A stretch of 64,000 nucleotides of DNA from Lentzea kentuckyensis. Lineage in GTDB: Bacteria > Actinomycetota > Actinomycetes > Mycobacteriales > Pseudonocardiaceae. The notes below the pieces were generated by a model. It was not told the DNA's origin. It ran no database searches and saw only the letters and a program-made list of their open reading frames with translations. The first letter of the stretch is position 1. Each line of letters begins with the position of its first letter. Both the position numbers and the translations under genes were made by a program. This document shows, piece after piece, positions 11,387 to 20,968 of this stretch. The stretch is taken from contig NZ_MUYM01000017.1 in the NCBI RefSeq assembly GCF_002150765.1, positions 102,662 to 166,661 of the forward strand, read 5' to 3'.

Positions 11387-11819
11387 ACCGCCCACGCTCC
11401 AACAACGCCGCAGCGAGGCAGTGCACGTCCACGTCGTCGGCGACACCCTGCGAGTACCAGACCCATACGGCGTGAAGGGCGGCCTCGCGCGGTGCGCCGT
11501 ACCAGTGCGACGGCCGGTGAGGGTTGGGCGCCAACGGATGCGGTACGCGGTAGCCGAGTTGCTTGGCGCGTCGGCGGAGCACTCCGTAGGCACGGACTTC
11601 GGCCTGCCACGCCGAGTAGCTCGCGGTCAGCAGCTCCAGAGCGCGCGGCAATGCGCCCAGGTCGCGGGAGAAGTTGCCCGCCACGAACGACAAGAAGCTG
11701 AACGACGCCTCGAAACCGATCGGGTGATAGTGCGAGAGGCAGCGGCGAAGAGCGCTGACGCTGCGGTTCAGTGGCAGCGAGGCGTCGAGGACTTTCCTCG
11801 CGTCAACGGCAAAACTCAT
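11280..11819 (-). CDS. Hypothetical protein (179 aa)
   Basis: I do not recognise a family. The protein is soluble and mostly helical, with many aromatic residues in its centre (SHWYGAPREAALHAVWVWYS) and a C-terminus MFDQVHADRGNSMTVVRQMA. ATG 11819 overlaps the stop of the upstream gene as ATGA, so it is coupled to it and these two with the next gene form a three-gene operon. A long in-frame extension upstream is Arg/Pro-rich and is an artefact. The 3' end overlaps the convergent EamA gene. Confidence 0.65.
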   Translation of the reverse strand: MSFAVDARKVLDASLPLNRSVSALRRCLSHYHPIGFEASFSFLSFVAGNFSRDLGALPRALELLTASYSAWQAEVRAYGVLRRRAKQLGYRVPHPLAPNPHRPSHWYGAPREAALHAVWVWYSQGVADDVDVHCLAAALLERGRFTAAQQEMFDQVHADRGNSMTVVRQMAQVCQTRSL

Positions 11820-12625
11820 GGACCGACCTTCGCGAGCCACGACGCAGCCTCGTCGGACGGCAGCACCCGCGTGACGTCGACCATCGGCGTCATCAGCGGG
11901 TAGATCCGGCCGGCGTTCCACGACCGCAGGTAGGACGGCTCGCCCAGCACGACCACCCGACGACCCTCGAAAACCGGGATGTCGCAAGGACGGCCCTCGT
12001 TCCAGATCGTCTCGCCGAACGCGTCGGACAGCTCGAACTGGCCGCGAATCGTCTCCGCGGGTTCGAGCTCCGGACCGACCGACGCCGCCTCCACCCACGA
12101 CTGCAGCGGCGGCTCGCCGGGGATCAGCGACGGCACCAGGCGATAGGCGAGCAACGTGTGGAGCTGGAAGTTGTCGCCGAGCCCACCGATCGTCACCTCG
12201 AAGCCCGCGCCGCTCGTGGGATGCAGCACCAGCAACGTCTCCAGGTCCACGACGGCCAGCAACCCGTACAGCCAGGTGTCGTCGGGAACCGCGACGAGCA
12301 GGCGGTCGCGGTGCGGCAGGTGAGCACGGACGTCCTCGTGCTGCATGGGAAGCAGCAGGGCCTGCTCCCACTCCGAAACGGAAGGATCCTTGCGCTCAAA
12401 GGCTTCCGCGACGCGCAGCGCCAGCGGTTCCAGCGCGGGCAGAGACCCTGTGAGGTACAGAACGTTGCCCAGCAACTGGTTCACCTGGACGTCCGGTGAA
12501 CTGGAAAGGACCAGGGCCGCCGCCGACATTTCGTCGTACGAACGGTCCTGGGCCTCATCAACGAACGTTTCGAACGCACCGGGCTCGCCGCACACCACGG
12601 CTGCCGCGTAGTCAGTCAGCTCCAC
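11816..12625 (-). CDS. Hypothetical protein (269 aa)
   Basis: I do not recognise a family. It starts at GTG 12625 (VELTDYAAAVVCGEPGAF) and has an acidic helical N-terminal third followed by beta-rich sequence (LLVAVPDDTWLYGLLAVVDLETLLVLHP and GRRVVVLGEPSYLRSW). No signal peptide or membrane helix is seen. It sits between two other unknown genes on the same strand; the downstream partner starts within its stop codon, which suggests a shared function or complex. The upstream in-frame residues to 12775 read through the next gene and are excluded. Confidence 0.65.
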   Translation of the reverse strand: MELTDYAAAVVCGEPGAFETFVDEAQDRSYDEMSAAALVLSSSPDVQVNQLLGNVLYLTGSLPALEPLALRVAEAFERKDPSVSEWEQALLLPMQHEDVRAHLPHRDRLLVAVPDDTWLYGLLAVVDLETLLVLHPTSGAGFEVTIGGLGDNFQLHTLLAYRLVPSLIPGEPPLQSWVEAASVGPELEPAETIRGQFELSDAFGETIWNEGRPCDIPVFEGRRVVVLGEPSYLRSWNAGRIYPLMTPMVDVTRVLPSDEAASWLAKVGP

Positions 12626-12635
12626 CGCGCCGAGG

Positions 12636-13190
12636 CTAGGCCAGATCGGGGCCCTGCGAACGCAGATCGTCCACTTTCGACATGGCGTCCCGCAGTTCGC
12701 CGAGCCACGAATCCGCGTGCTCGCCGACCAGCCGGACGGCCCATGCCAGGGCGTCCGCGCGCGACCGGGCCACACCCGCGGCCACCAGAGTGTCGAGCAC
12801 CTGACGCTCCGGCTGGCGCAGACGCGTCATGACCGGCACGGCCAGGTGCGTGAACAGTTCACGCGTGTCGCCGAGCGCGGCACCCCACGCGACCTTGCGG
12901 CCGTAGCGGTGCTCGGCCTGGCGCGCGATCTCGATGCGCTCGTTGCGCGTCTCCTCCCGCCACCGGGAGATGCGGCCCGACTCGGCCGCGGCGCGCGAGG
13001 CGTCGTCGAACTCGCCCTCGAGCGGAGCCAGCGTGCCGACGACCGTGATCTCCTCGCGGTCGACGATCACCTCGGGCGCGCCGGTGAACCAGCCGTCGGG
13101 AAGCCTGCCCGCGAACCATGCCGCCGCGTCGTCGGCGGACGGCAGGTCAGCCTGTTGCCACCCGCCGCGTCCTCGCCATCCACGTCCCAT
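12636..13190 (-). CDS. Hypothetical protein (184 aa)
   Basis: This is a soluble protein of unknown family. It has an aromatic/Gly-rich start (MGRGWRGRGGWQQADLPSA), a beta-rich region (EVIVDREEITVVGTL) and a helical C-terminal half. That half holds a possible HTH-like stretch, LDTLVAAGVARSRADALAWAVRLVGEHADSW. ATG 13190 is preferred because GGGGTGG precedes it by 5 bases; a GTG at 13199 is possible. It is the first gene of the three-gene unknown operon. Confidence 0.65.
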   Translation of the reverse strand: MGRGWRGRGGWQQADLPSADDAAAWFAGRLPDGWFTGAPEVIVDREEITVVGTLAPLEGEFDDASRAAAESGRISRWREETRNERIEIARQAEHRYGRKVAWGAALGDTRELFTHLAVPVMTRLRQPERQVLDTLVAAGVARSRADALAWAVRLVGEHADSWLGELRDAMSKVDDLRSQGPDLA

Positions 13191-13246
13191 TTCAACCACC
13201 CCTGATTACATGATTACGTCGTTACCGACGTTACGCCTGCAATCAG

Positions 13247-15223
13247 CTAGAGGGTGTTCGCCGTCAGCGAAGTGACCAGCGCATCCACCGACGCAACCGG
13301 CATGTCGCACACGTAGCCGCGGCACACGTACGCGGCAGGTGCCTCGTCGACCAACGGGCGGTCTTCCAGCAACGGCACAGAGCCCGGTTCTCCGGACACG
13401 ACCACGCCACCACCGGGCACGTGCGTGACCGCCGCCGCCCACAGCGACGCACGACGCGGGTCCTCGCCGGCACCCACGACCGCCACCTGCAGCGGGCCTG
13501 CCACGAGAGCCTCCGCGACGGTCAGCCAGTGGCCGGCGAACCTCGGCGCCCGAGCGGCCAGCAGTCCGGCACGCGTCACGGCTTCCGAAGCGGCCGTGGC
13601 ATAACGCGAAGAGCGATCGGCGCCGGACAGCAACGAGGCCGTCAGCAAGGCTGCGGCCAGCGAAGACGCCCCCGACGGCGACGCGTTGTCGGTCGAGTCG
13701 GCAGGGCGGCGCACCAACGTTTCCGCGTCATCCGCGGTGTCGTAGTAGGCGCCCGGTGAGTCCGGCACGGCGAAACGAGAGAGGGCGGTGTCCAAAAGGC
13801 CGCACGCCAGATCGAGCCACCGGATCGAACCCGTCACCTGGTGCAACGCGAGCAAGCCATCGGCGAGGCAGCCGTAGTCCTCCAGCACGCCGAACGACGG
13901 TCCCGCGACACCGTCCCGCGAGGTCCGCAGCAGCCTGCCCTCGACCAGGTGCACGGAAGCCAGCAACGACGCCGCCTCCGAAGCCGCCACGATCCACGTC
14001 GGCTCACCGAAGAAGGCGCCCGCCTCGGCCAGAGCGGTGATCGCCATGCCGTTCCACGCCGCGATCACCTTGTCGTCCCGGCCCGGTTGGGGCCGCGAAG
14101 CACGAACAGCCAGCAACGACGCCCGCACGTCCTCGCCTGGCTCCGACACGAACCTCAGCGTCGACTTGCCGTCCTCGAAGTTCGGTTCCTCGGTGACACC
14201 GAACGCGGCGGCGGCATCCCCCAACTCCTCGAAGGACCACACGTAGGTCAGGCCTTCGACGCCCTCGGTGTCCGCGTCCAGCGACGCCGCGAACCCGCCC
14301 TCGGCCGTACGTAGATCGCGCAACAGGAACGAGGCCGTGTCCCGCGCGACCCGCTCATAGCGTGCGGAACCGGTGACGCGCGTCAGGTGCGTGTAGAACC
14401 GGAGTAGCAAAGCGTTGTCGTACAACATCTTCTCGAAGTGCGGCACGGTCCACGACGCGTCGACGCCGTACCGCGCGAACCCGCCGCCGAGCTGGTCGTA
14501 CAGGCCGCCGTTCGCCATCGCGTCGGCCGTGGTGGTCGCCATCGAGATCGCCTCGACCGAGCCGGTGCGTTCGTGGTGCCGCACCAGGAACTCCACGACC
14601 ATCGACGGCGGGAACTTCGGCGCGCCACCGAACCCGCCGTTGCGCCGGTCGAACTCGCCGAGCAACGACACCACCGCGCCCGCCAGCGCGTCCGCGTCCA
14701 CAGCGGACGGTGGCAGTGGCGCGGTGTGGCGGGAGATCTCCTGCACCACAACGGAAGCCGACTCCAGGATCTCGTCCGGGCGGGTGGTCCACGCCTCCGT
14801 CACGGCCTCGACGAGCTGGGTGAACGACGGCATGCCCTGGCGCGGCGAGGGCGGGTAGTAGGTGCCGGCGTGGAACGGGCGTGCGTCCGGCGTGAGGAAC
14901 ACCGTCATCGGCCACCCGCCGGAGCCGGTCATGGCCTGCGTGACCTCCATGTACACGGCGTCGACGTCCGGACGTTCCTCGCGATCGACCTTCACCGGCA
15001 CGAAATGGGCGTTCACGAACGCCGCGACAGCAGCATCTTCGAACGACTCGTGCGCCATCACATGGCACCAGTGACAAGCCGCGTAACCGACGGACAGCAG
15101 CACCGGGACGTTGCGCCGTCGCGCCTCCTCGAACGCCTCCGCGCCCCACGGCCACCAGTCGACCGGGTTGTCAGCGTGCTGCAGCAGGTACGGGCTGGTC
15201 GCGTCAACGAGCCGGTTCGTCAT
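13247..15223 (-). CDS. Thioredoxin domain-containing protein, DUF255 (YyaL/SPATA20 family)
   Basis: The 658-residue protein opens with a DUF255 thioredoxin-fold domain ([16 protein letters not shown]... [16 protein letters not shown], with a CHWC motif near residue 50). A large (alpha/alpha)6-barrel-like region resembling N-acylglucosamine epimerases follows. Proteins of this family are widespread but their biochemical role is unsettled; a redox or sugar-related function is possible. ATG 15223 begins the conserved N-terminus [20 protein letters not shown]. It is divergent from hen1, with about 55 bases between the starts. Confidence 0.9.
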   Translation of the reverse strand: MTNRLVDATSPYLLQHADNPVDWWPWGAEAFEEARRRNVPVLLSVGYAACHWCHVMAHESFEDAAVAAFVNAHFVPVKVDREERPDVDAVYMEVTQAMTGSGGWPMTVFLTPDARPFHAGTYYPPSPRQGMPSFTQLVEAVTEAWTTRPDEILESASVVVQEISRHTAPLPPSAVDADALAGAVVSLLGEFDRRNGGFGGAPKFPPSMVVEFLVRHHERTGSVEAISMATTTADAMANGGLYDQLGGGFARYGVDASWTVPHFEKMLYDNALLLRFYTHLTRVTGSARYERVARDTASFLLRDLRTAEGGFAASLDADTEGVEGLTYVWSFEELGDAAAAFGVTEEPNFEDGKSTLRFVSEPGEDVRASLLAVRASRPQPGRDDKVIAAWNGMAITALAEAGAFFGEPTWIVAASEAASLLASVHLVEGRLLRTSRDGVAGPSFGVLEDYGCLADGLLALHQVTGSIRWLDLACGLLDTALSRFAVPDSPGAYYDTADDAETLVRRPADSTDNASPSGASSLAAALLTASLLSGADRSSRYATAASEAVTRAGLLAARAPRFAGHWLTVAEALVAGPLQVAVVGAGEDPRRASLWAAAVTHVPGGGVVVSGEPGSVPLLEDRPLVDEAPAAYVCRGYVCDMPVASVDALVTSLTANTL

Positions 15224-15278
15224 ACGAACCACACTAAATCAGCAGCGCAGAGGCCGACTCTCGATCAGACTCGACCTC

Positions 15279-16616
15279 GTGTTGCTGACCATGACCACCA
15301 CCCACCAGCCGGCGACCGACCTCGGTCACCTGCTGCACAAGCACCCGGACCGGGCTCAGTCGTTCTCGACGAGCTCGGGTGTCGCGCACGTCTTCTACCC
15401 GAAGGCGACGAACGAGGAATGCACGGTCGCCCTCCTGCTGGAGGTCGACCCCATCGCGCTCGTGCGAGGTCCCGGCAGCACGCTCACGCAATACGTCAAC
15501 GACAGGCCGTACGCGGCCGGGTCGTTGCTCACGGTCGCGCTCGGCAGCGTGTTCCGCACGGCCATGAACGGCCGCAGCGAGAGCTTCCCCGAGCTCGCCC
15601 GGACGCCGCTTCCGCTGGTCATCCGCGTTCCCGCGCTGCCGCACCGGCTCGCGGAGCGGTTGTTCACGCCGCTCGGCTGGACCGTCGAGGTCACCGGGCA
15701 CGGCGATTCGCGCTACGGCGACGTCACGCTGACCGGAACGCTCAGGGTCAGCGACGCTTTGAAGCACCTCTACGTGCTGCTGCCGGTGCTCGACGGCGGC
15801 AAGCACTACTGGGTCGCGGCCGACGAGGTCGACAAGCTGCTCAAGGCCGGTGACGGCTGGCTGGCGGCGCACCCGGACAAGGAGCTGATCACCACCAGGT
15901 ACCTGGCGCGCAAGCGACCGTTGATCACCTCTGCGCTCGAACGCCTCGCGGACGTCGACGAGGTCGAGCCGGAGGAGCTGGACAACGCCCTGGCGGAGCC
16001 GAAGATCTCCCTTGCCGCACAGCGCAAGGAGGCCGTGATCAAGGCGCTGCAAGAGGCGCGGGCCAAGCGTGTCCTCGACCTCGGCTGCGGTGGCGGCGCG
16101 TTGCTGCGCGAACTCGTCAAGGAGCCCGAGTTCACCGAGATCCACGGCGTCGACGTGTCCGCGAAGGCGTTGCAGGAGGCCGCGCGCAAGCTGCACCTCG
16201 ACCGCATGTCCGATCGCCAGCGCGAACGGATCACGTTGCGGCAGTCGGCTTTGACGTACGCCGACACCGAACTCGCCGGCTACGACGCGGCGGTGCTGAT
16301 GGAGGTCGTCGAGCACGTCGACCCGTCGCGCCTGCCCGCGCTGGAGCATTCGGTCTTCACCGTGGCACGGCCCTTGACGGTCTTGGTGACCACACCGAAC
16401 GTCGAGTACAACCCGCTCTTCGAAACGTTGCCGGAAGGGCAGATGCGCCACTCCGACCACCGTTTCGAGTGGACGCGGGCGGAGTTCGCGCAGTGGGCGG
16501 ACGGCGTCGCGGAACGCCGTGGCTACACCGTGCGTCATGTGCCGATCGGGCCGGAGGACGCCGAACGCGGCGCGCCGACCCAGATGGCCGTGTTCAGCTT
16601 GGGGGAAGAGAACTGA
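15279..16616 (+). CDS. hen1: 3'-terminal RNA ribose 2'-O-methyltransferase Hen1
   Basis: The 445-residue protein has the bacterial Hen1 layout: an N-terminal regulatory domain (about 1-240, with PATDLGHLLHKHPDR) and a C-terminal SAM methyltransferase. SAM motif I is VLDLGCGGGALL and the metal-site sequence is EVVEHVDPSRL, followed by HSDHRFEWTR. Bacterial Hen1 adds a 2'-O-methyl at the broken 3' end of RNA before Pnkp ligates it, making the repaired site resistant to recleavage. The start is GTG 15279, giving MLLTMTTTH as in relatives; ATG 15291 is an alternative. The stop overlaps the pnkp start (TGATG). Confidence 0.93.
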   Translation: MLLTMTTTHQPATDLGHLLHKHPDRAQSFSTSSGVAHVFYPKATNEECTVALLLEVDPIALVRGPGSTLTQYVNDRPYAAGSLLTVALGSVFRTAMNGRSESFPELARTPLPLVIRVPALPHRLAERLFTPLGWTVEVTGHGDSRYGDVTLTGTLRVSDALKHLYVLLPVLDGGKHYWVAADEVDKLLKAGDGWLAAHPDKELITTRYLARKRPLITSALERLADVDEVEPEELDNALAEPKISLAAQRKEAVIKALQEARAKRVLDLGCGGGALLRELVKEPEFTEIHGVDVSAKALQEAARKLHLDRMSDRQRERITLRQSALTYADTELAGYDAAVLMEVVEHVDPSRLPALEHSVFTVARPLTVLVTTPNVEYNPLFETLPEGQMRHSDHRFEWTRAEFAQWADGVAERRGYTVRHVPIGPEDAERGAPTQMAVFSLGEEN

Positions 16617-19078
16617 TGGACCTGAAGATTCCGGACCTGTGCCTGGTGGTGCTGATCGGCGCCTCCGGTTCGGGCAAGTCCACGTTCGCGCGCAAGCACT
16701 TCCTCCCGACGCAGGTGTTGTCGAGTGACTACTTCCGCGGGCTCGTGTCCGACGACGAGAACGACCAGGCGGCGTCCGCGGCGGCGTTCGACGTGCTGCA
16801 CTACGTCACCTCGAAACGGCTCGAAGCAGGGCGCGTCACGGTGATCGACGCGACCAACGTGCAGGCACCCGACCGCGCGAAGCTGATCGAGGTCGCGAAG
16901 AAGGCGAATGTGCTGCCGGTGGCGATCGTCCTCGACACCCCGACCGAGGTTTGCCTGCGGCGCAACGCAGAGCGGCCAGACCGCGACTTCGGCGCGCACG
17001 TCGTGAAGCGGCATCGGGCCGCGTTGCGGCGGTCGTTGAAGTTCCTCGGCAAGGAGGGCTTCAAGCGCGTCCACGTGCTGCGCTCCGAGTCCGATGTGGA
17101 CAACTCGACGATCGTGTACGAGCGGCTGCTCAACGACCTCAGGCACGAGACCGGTCCGTTCGACGTGTTCGGTGACGTGCACGGCTGCCGCGCCGAGCTG
17201 GAGGAGCTGCTGGTCGAGCTGGGGTACTCGCTGGTCCGCGACGACGAGGGCCGTGCGGTGGACGCGGTCCCGCCGGGCGACCGCAAGGCCGTGTTCGTCG
17301 GCGACCTCGTCGACCGCGGGCCGGACACTCCCGGCGTGCTGCGCCTGGTCATGGGCATGGTCGCCGCCGGCCACGCCTTCAGCGTGCGCGGAAACCACGA
17401 GGAGAAGCTCGTCCGGGCGTTGCGCGGCCACAAGGTGACGGTCCGGCACGGGCTGGAGAAGTCGCTGGAGCAGCTCGCGCACGAGACTCCCGAATTCCGG
17501 CGTGAGGCCGAGAAGTTCTGCGACGGCCTGATCGCGCACTACGTTCTCGACGGCGGAAACCTCGTCGTCGCACACGCCGGTCTGCCCGAGCGCTACCACG
17601 GTCGTGCGTCGGCGAAGGTGCGGAGTTTCGCTCTGTACGGCGACACGACCGGCGAGACCGACGCGCACGGCCTGCCGGTGCGCCTGCCGTGGGCGAACGA
17701 CTACCGCGGTTCGGCCATGGTGTTGTACGGGCACGTCCTGGTGCCCGAGGCCGAGTGGATCAACAACACCATGTGCCTCGAAACGGGCGTGGTGTTCGGC
17801 GGGAAGCTGACCGCGTTGCGCTACCCGGAGAAGGAAACCGTCTCCGTGAAGGCGCACCAGGTCTGGTACGAGAACGACGCGCCGTTCCCGCCTCCGAAGG
17901 CCGCCGAGCGCGCGCCGGACGTCCTGTCGCTCACCGACGTCACCGGTCTGCGCCGGATCGACACGTCGCTGATCGGTCCCGTGACGATCCGGGCTGAGCA
18001 GTCCGCGTCGGCTCTGGAGGTCATGAGCCGGTTCGCGATCGACCCGCACGACCTGCTGTACCTGCCGCCGACGATGGCGCCGACCGCGACCTCGACGCGC
18101 GACGACGTGCTGGAGCACCCGGAGGACGCGTTCGCGGAGTACCGGTCGGCCGGTGTCGCGCAGGTGATCTGCGAGGAGAAGCACATGGGCTCCCGCGCGG
18201 TGTTGCTGGTGCGCAAGGAAGGTGGCGCGATCTACACGCGCACCGGGCGTGCGTTCTTCGACGGCGCCCTGGGCACCGAACTGCTGGACCGCGTGCGTTC
18301 GGCGTGTGCCGGCTTGTTCGACGAGTTCGCCACGGACTGGCTGCTCCTCGACGCCGAGCTGATGCCGTGGAACGCCAAGGCCTCCGGGCTGATCCGCGAG
18401 CAGTACGCGGCAGTCGGCGCGGCGGCAGGCGGCGCTCTGCCGGTGGCCGTCAGCGTTCTTGAGTCGGCGGCTGCGCGCGGTGTGGACGTGTCGGAACTGC
18501 TGGCGCGCACGACTCAGCGCGCCTTGAACGCCGAGGCCTACCGTGCAGCGTACGAGCGGTACTGCTGGCCCACCAACGGCTTGGAGGGCGTGCGGATCGC
18601 GCCGTTCCAGTTGCTCGCGGTCGAGGGGCGCACGTTCCACGACCGTTCGCACCTGTGGCACCTGGAGACGTTGAGCCGCCTGGAGGGGCCGCTGTTCCAG
18701 CAGACCCGGCACCTCGTGGTCGACACCGCGGATCCCGCGGCCGGCATTCGCTGGTGGGACGAGCTGACCGCGGCCGGCGGCGAGGGCATGGTCGTGAAGC
18801 CGCTGGCGAACCTCGGCGGACGCGTACAGCCGGGCGTGAAGGTGCGTGGACGCGAGTACCTGCGGATCATCTACGGCCCGGACTACACGACGCCTTCGAA
18901 CCTCGCACGGCTGCGCAAGCGTTCGCTCGGACGCAAGCGCGGACTCGCCCTGCGCGAGTACGCCCTGGGCATCGAGGCCCTCGAACGCGTCGCGCGCGGC
19001 GAGCCGTTGTGGCGGGTGCACGAGTGCGTCTTCGGCGTGCTCGCGCTGGAGTCGGAACCGGTGGACCCACGACTGTGA
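16616..19078 (+). CDS. pnkp: Polynucleotide kinase-phosphatase-ligase Pnkp
   Basis: This 820-residue three-domain RNA repair enzyme has three parts. The kinase has Walker A GASGSGKS (15-22). The calcineurin-like 2',3'-phosphatase has FGDVHGC near residue 185, then GDLVDRGPD and VRGNHE. The C-terminal ligase-type adenylyltransferase has the nucleophilic lysine in EEKHMGSRA (K522). Known Pnkp heals 5'-OH and 2',3'-cyclic phosphate ends left by ribotoxins, and needs Hen1 for full ligation. Length fits the family (about 850 aa). It overlaps hen1 by one base upstream and the nucleotidyltransferase gene by GTGA downstream, so the three form one coupled operon. Confidence 0.94.
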   Translation: MDLKIPDLCLVVLIGASGSGKSTFARKHFLPTQVLSSDYFRGLVSDDENDQAASAAAFDVLHYVTSKRLEAGRVTVIDATNVQAPDRAKLIEVAKKANVLPVAIVLDTPTEVCLRRNAERPDRDFGAHVVKRHRAALRRSLKFLGKEGFKRVHVLRSESDVDNSTIVYERLLNDLRHETGPFDVFGDVHGCRAELEELLVELGYSLVRDDEGRAVDAVPPGDRKAVFVGDLVDRGPDTPGVLRLVMGMVAAGHAFSVRGNHEEKLVRALRGHKVTVRHGLEKSLEQLAHETPEFRREAEKFCDGLIAHYVLDGGNLVVAHAGLPERYHGRASAKVRSFALYGDTTGETDAHGLPVRLPWANDYRGSAMVLYGHVLVPEAEWINNTMCLETGVVFGGKLTALRYPEKETVSVKAHQVWYENDAPFPPPKAAERAPDVLSLTDVTGLRRIDTSLIGPVTIRAEQSASALEVMSRFAIDPHDLLYLPPTMAPTATSTRDDVLEHPEDAFAEYRSAGVAQVICEEKHMGSRAVLLVRKEGGAIYTRTGRAFFDGALGTELLDRVRSACAGLFDEFATDWLLLDAELMPWNAKASGLIREQYAAVGAAAGGALPVAVSVLESAAARGVDVSELLARTTQRALNAEAYRAAYERYCWPTNGLEGVRIAPFQLLAVEGRTFHDRSHLWHLETLSRLEGPLFQQTRHLVVDTADPAAGIRWWDELTAAGGEGMVVKPLANLGGRVQPGVKVRGREYLRIIYGPDYTTPSNLARLRKRSLGRKRGLALREYALGIEALERVARGEPLWRVHECVFGVLALESEPVDPRL

Positions 19079-19716
19079 TCCTGGAAGCGATCATCGGCTC
19101 GCACGCCTACGGGCTGGCGACCGAGGAGTCCGACGTGGACAGACGCGGGGTGTTCGTCGCGCCCACGGAAGCCTTCTGGCTGTTCGAAAAGCCACCGACG
19201 TCGGTCGAGGGCCCGGCGCCGGAGCAGCTCACCTGGGAGGTCGAGCACTTCTGCAAGCTGGGGCTGAAGTCGAACCCGACGGTGCTCGAAACGCTGGTGA
19301 GCCCGCTGATCGAGGTCAGCACGCCGATGGGAGAGGAACTGCAGGCGCTGCTGCCCGCGTTCCTCTCCCGGTACGCGGTGCGGGCCTACACACGCGCGAC
19401 GGAGATGCAGCTGTCACGCGCGGGCCGCAACCTGAAGCCCAAACAGCTCATGCACGTCGTGCGGTTGCGGCTGCTCGGGCTGCACTTGGTGCGCACGGGC
19501 GAACTGTCCATCGCGGCGGACCGTTCGTTGCTCAGGATCCGCGACGGCTCGATGCCGTGGGACGACGCCGTCGCGTGGGCGCACCGGCTCGGAGACGAGC
19601 TGGTGAGCGCGGACGGGCCGTTGCCGGAAGAGCCTGACCGGGCACGGGTCGAGGACTGGTTGGTGTCAGTGCGCAGGAGGATGTTGCGCGATCAGCCGTC
19701 GGGGCAGTCCCGCTAG
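19075..19716 (+). CDS. Predicted nucleotidyltransferase (COG3541-like) in the RNA-repair operon
   Basis: The 213-residue protein begins with a nucleotidyltransferase signature, GSHAYG at 8-13 followed by SDVDRRGVF at 19-27, with carboxylates that would bind metal. A helical region with EMQLSRAGRNLKPKQLMHVVR resembles the C-terminal part of YcgL/COG3541 proteins. The biochemical activity of this family is not well established. Its GTG start lies inside the pnkp stop (GTGA), so it is made with Pnkp and Hen1. A role in rebuilding or tagging RNA ends (nucleotide addition) is a reasonable inference but unproven. Confidence 0.85.
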   Translation: MILEAIIGSHAYGLATEESDVDRRGVFVAPTEAFWLFEKPPTSVEGPAPEQLTWEVEHFCKLGLKSNPTVLETLVSPLIEVSTPMGEELQALLPAFLSRYAVRAYTRATEMQLSRAGRNLKPKQLMHVVRLRLLGLHLVRTGELSIAADRSLLRIRDGSMPWDDAVAWAHRLGDELVSADGPLPEEPDRARVEDWLVSVRRRMLRDQPSGQSR

Positions 19717-20000
19717 TCCTGCTTCTTCGGTTCGGCCGGGGTCTCCGCGGGCTGGTCGGAGGAGGCCTCGGCCGGCTCATCGAACGACGCCGGCACCCGC
19801 TTGAGGTGCTTGTTCATCGACTTGACGAGGAAGAAGACCGCGATGAAGAAGACGATCAGCAGGACGAGGCCGACCGGGGAGGACTTGCCGAAGTCCTCGC
19901 CCTGGCCGCCCTTGTCGTTCTCGTTCGTGTTCGACGGCTGCACGGCGACCAGGGCCACCGTGCTGCTGAGGTCGAAGTCCTGCGAAAGCTGGGGAATCAC
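19713..20000 (-). CDS. Small single-pass membrane protein downstream of mca (95 aa)
   Basis: It is a short protein with one membrane helix (VGLVLLIVFFIAVFFLVKSM, about residues 42-61), a polar N-terminus and an acidic Pro/Ala/Glu-rich tail ending in PKKQD. It starts at GTG 20000, 2 bases after the mca stop, and is therefore cotranscribed. A small membrane protein also follows mca in M. tuberculosis (Rv1081c), supporting a conserved pairing; the function is unknown. Its stop overlaps that of the convergent nucleotidyltransferase gene. Confidence 0.8.
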   Translation of the reverse strand: MIPQLSQDFDLSSTVALVAVQPSNTNENDKGGQGEDFGKSSPVGLVLLIVFFIAVFFLVKSMNKHLKRVPASFDEPAEASSDQPAETPAEPKKQD

Positions 20001-20002
20001 CC

Positions 20003-20872
20003 CTAGACCTTAACTCCGGCGAACAGGTCGTTCTCCGGCAGCGTCGAGTCGACCAGGGAGCGGACGAGCTCGTACTCCTCGGTCGGCCAGATCTCGCGCT
20101 GCAGGTCCATCGGGATGACGAACCAGCGGCTGGTCGGGTCGATCTGGGTCGCGTGGGCCTTGAGGGCCTCGTCGCGGACGTCGAAGTAGTCCGCGCACTC
20201 GACCTGGGTCGTCACGCGGTCCATCACGTCCGGGCGGTCGGCTGACCAGTTCGCGAGCCACTCCGTGTACGGCGACTCCATGCCGCGGGCCTCCATGGCC
20301 TCGTGGAACGCCAGGAGCTTCGCGCGCGAGAAGCCGTGCCCGTAGTAGACCTTCTGCGTCTCCCACGCCGAGCCCAGCGACGGGTCGAACGAGGGATCGG
20401 CCGCGGCGTCCAGCGCTGCCATCGAGATTTCGTGCGTCCGGATGTGGTCCGGGTGCGGGTATCCGCCGTTTTCGTCGTACGTCACGACGACGTGCGGGCG
20501 GAAGTCGCGAATGGCCTCCACCAGGGACGGCACCGACTCCTCCAGCGGCACGAGGGCGAAGCAGCCCTCTGGCAGCGGTGGCTTCGGGTCGCCCTCGGGC
20601 AGACCTGAGTCCTTGAAGCCCAGCCAGCGGTGCTGGATGCCGAGGATCTTGGCCGCGCGGGCCATCTCCTCGCGGCGGACCTCGATGATGTTCTCGAGCA
20701 CGTCCGGCCTGTCCATCGCCGGGTTGAGAATGCTGCCCGCACCACCGTCAGTACAGGTCACGACCATCACGTCGTGGCCTTCCGCGATGTAGCGGGCCAT
20801 CGTGGCCGCGCCCTTGCTCGACTCGTCGTCGGGATGTGCGTGCACTGCCATAAGGCGCAGCTTTTCGGCCAT
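20003..20872 (-). CDS. mca: Mycothiol S-conjugate amidase
   Basis: The 289-residue enzyme is in the LmbE/PIG-L deacetylase family. Zinc-site residues are in VHAHPDDESSKGA (H13, D16) and GGYPHPDHIRTH. Mca hydrolyses the amide bond of mycothiol S-conjugates to release mercapturic acids for export and glucosamine-inositol for recycling, so it detoxifies electrophiles and antibiotics. Mca proteins are distinguished from MshB by sequence such as DGGAGSILNPAMDRPDV. The start is ATG 20872. It is divergent from the DUF4307 gene and drives a small membrane-protein gene downstream. Confidence 0.94.
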   Translation of the reverse strand: MAEKLRLMAVHAHPDDESSKGAATMARYIAEGHDVMVVTCTDGGAGSILNPAMDRPDVLENIIEVRREEMARAAKILGIQHRWLGFKDSGLPEGDPKPPLPEGCFALVPLEESVPSLVEAIRDFRPHVVVTYDENGGYPHPDHIRTHEISMAALDAAADPSFDPSLGSAWETQKVYYGHGFSRAKLLAFHEAMEARGMESPYTEWLANWSADRPDVMDRVTTQVECADYFDVRDEALKAHATQIDPTSRWFVIPMDLQREIWPTEEYELVRSLVDSTLPENDLFAGVKV

Positions 20873-20968
20873 GACCCCCGTGGTCCTCCTGTGTCAACGG
20901 TCCTGCGACACTCATCAACTGAACGTCGGGCACCATTGTTCCCCAGAGGCTGAGGAGGACGCGGCAAA

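Noticed and set aside
16535..19021. An 828-codon open frame on the minus strand
   Set aside because: It lies opposite pnkp and is His/Arg/Gln-rich shadow sequence.
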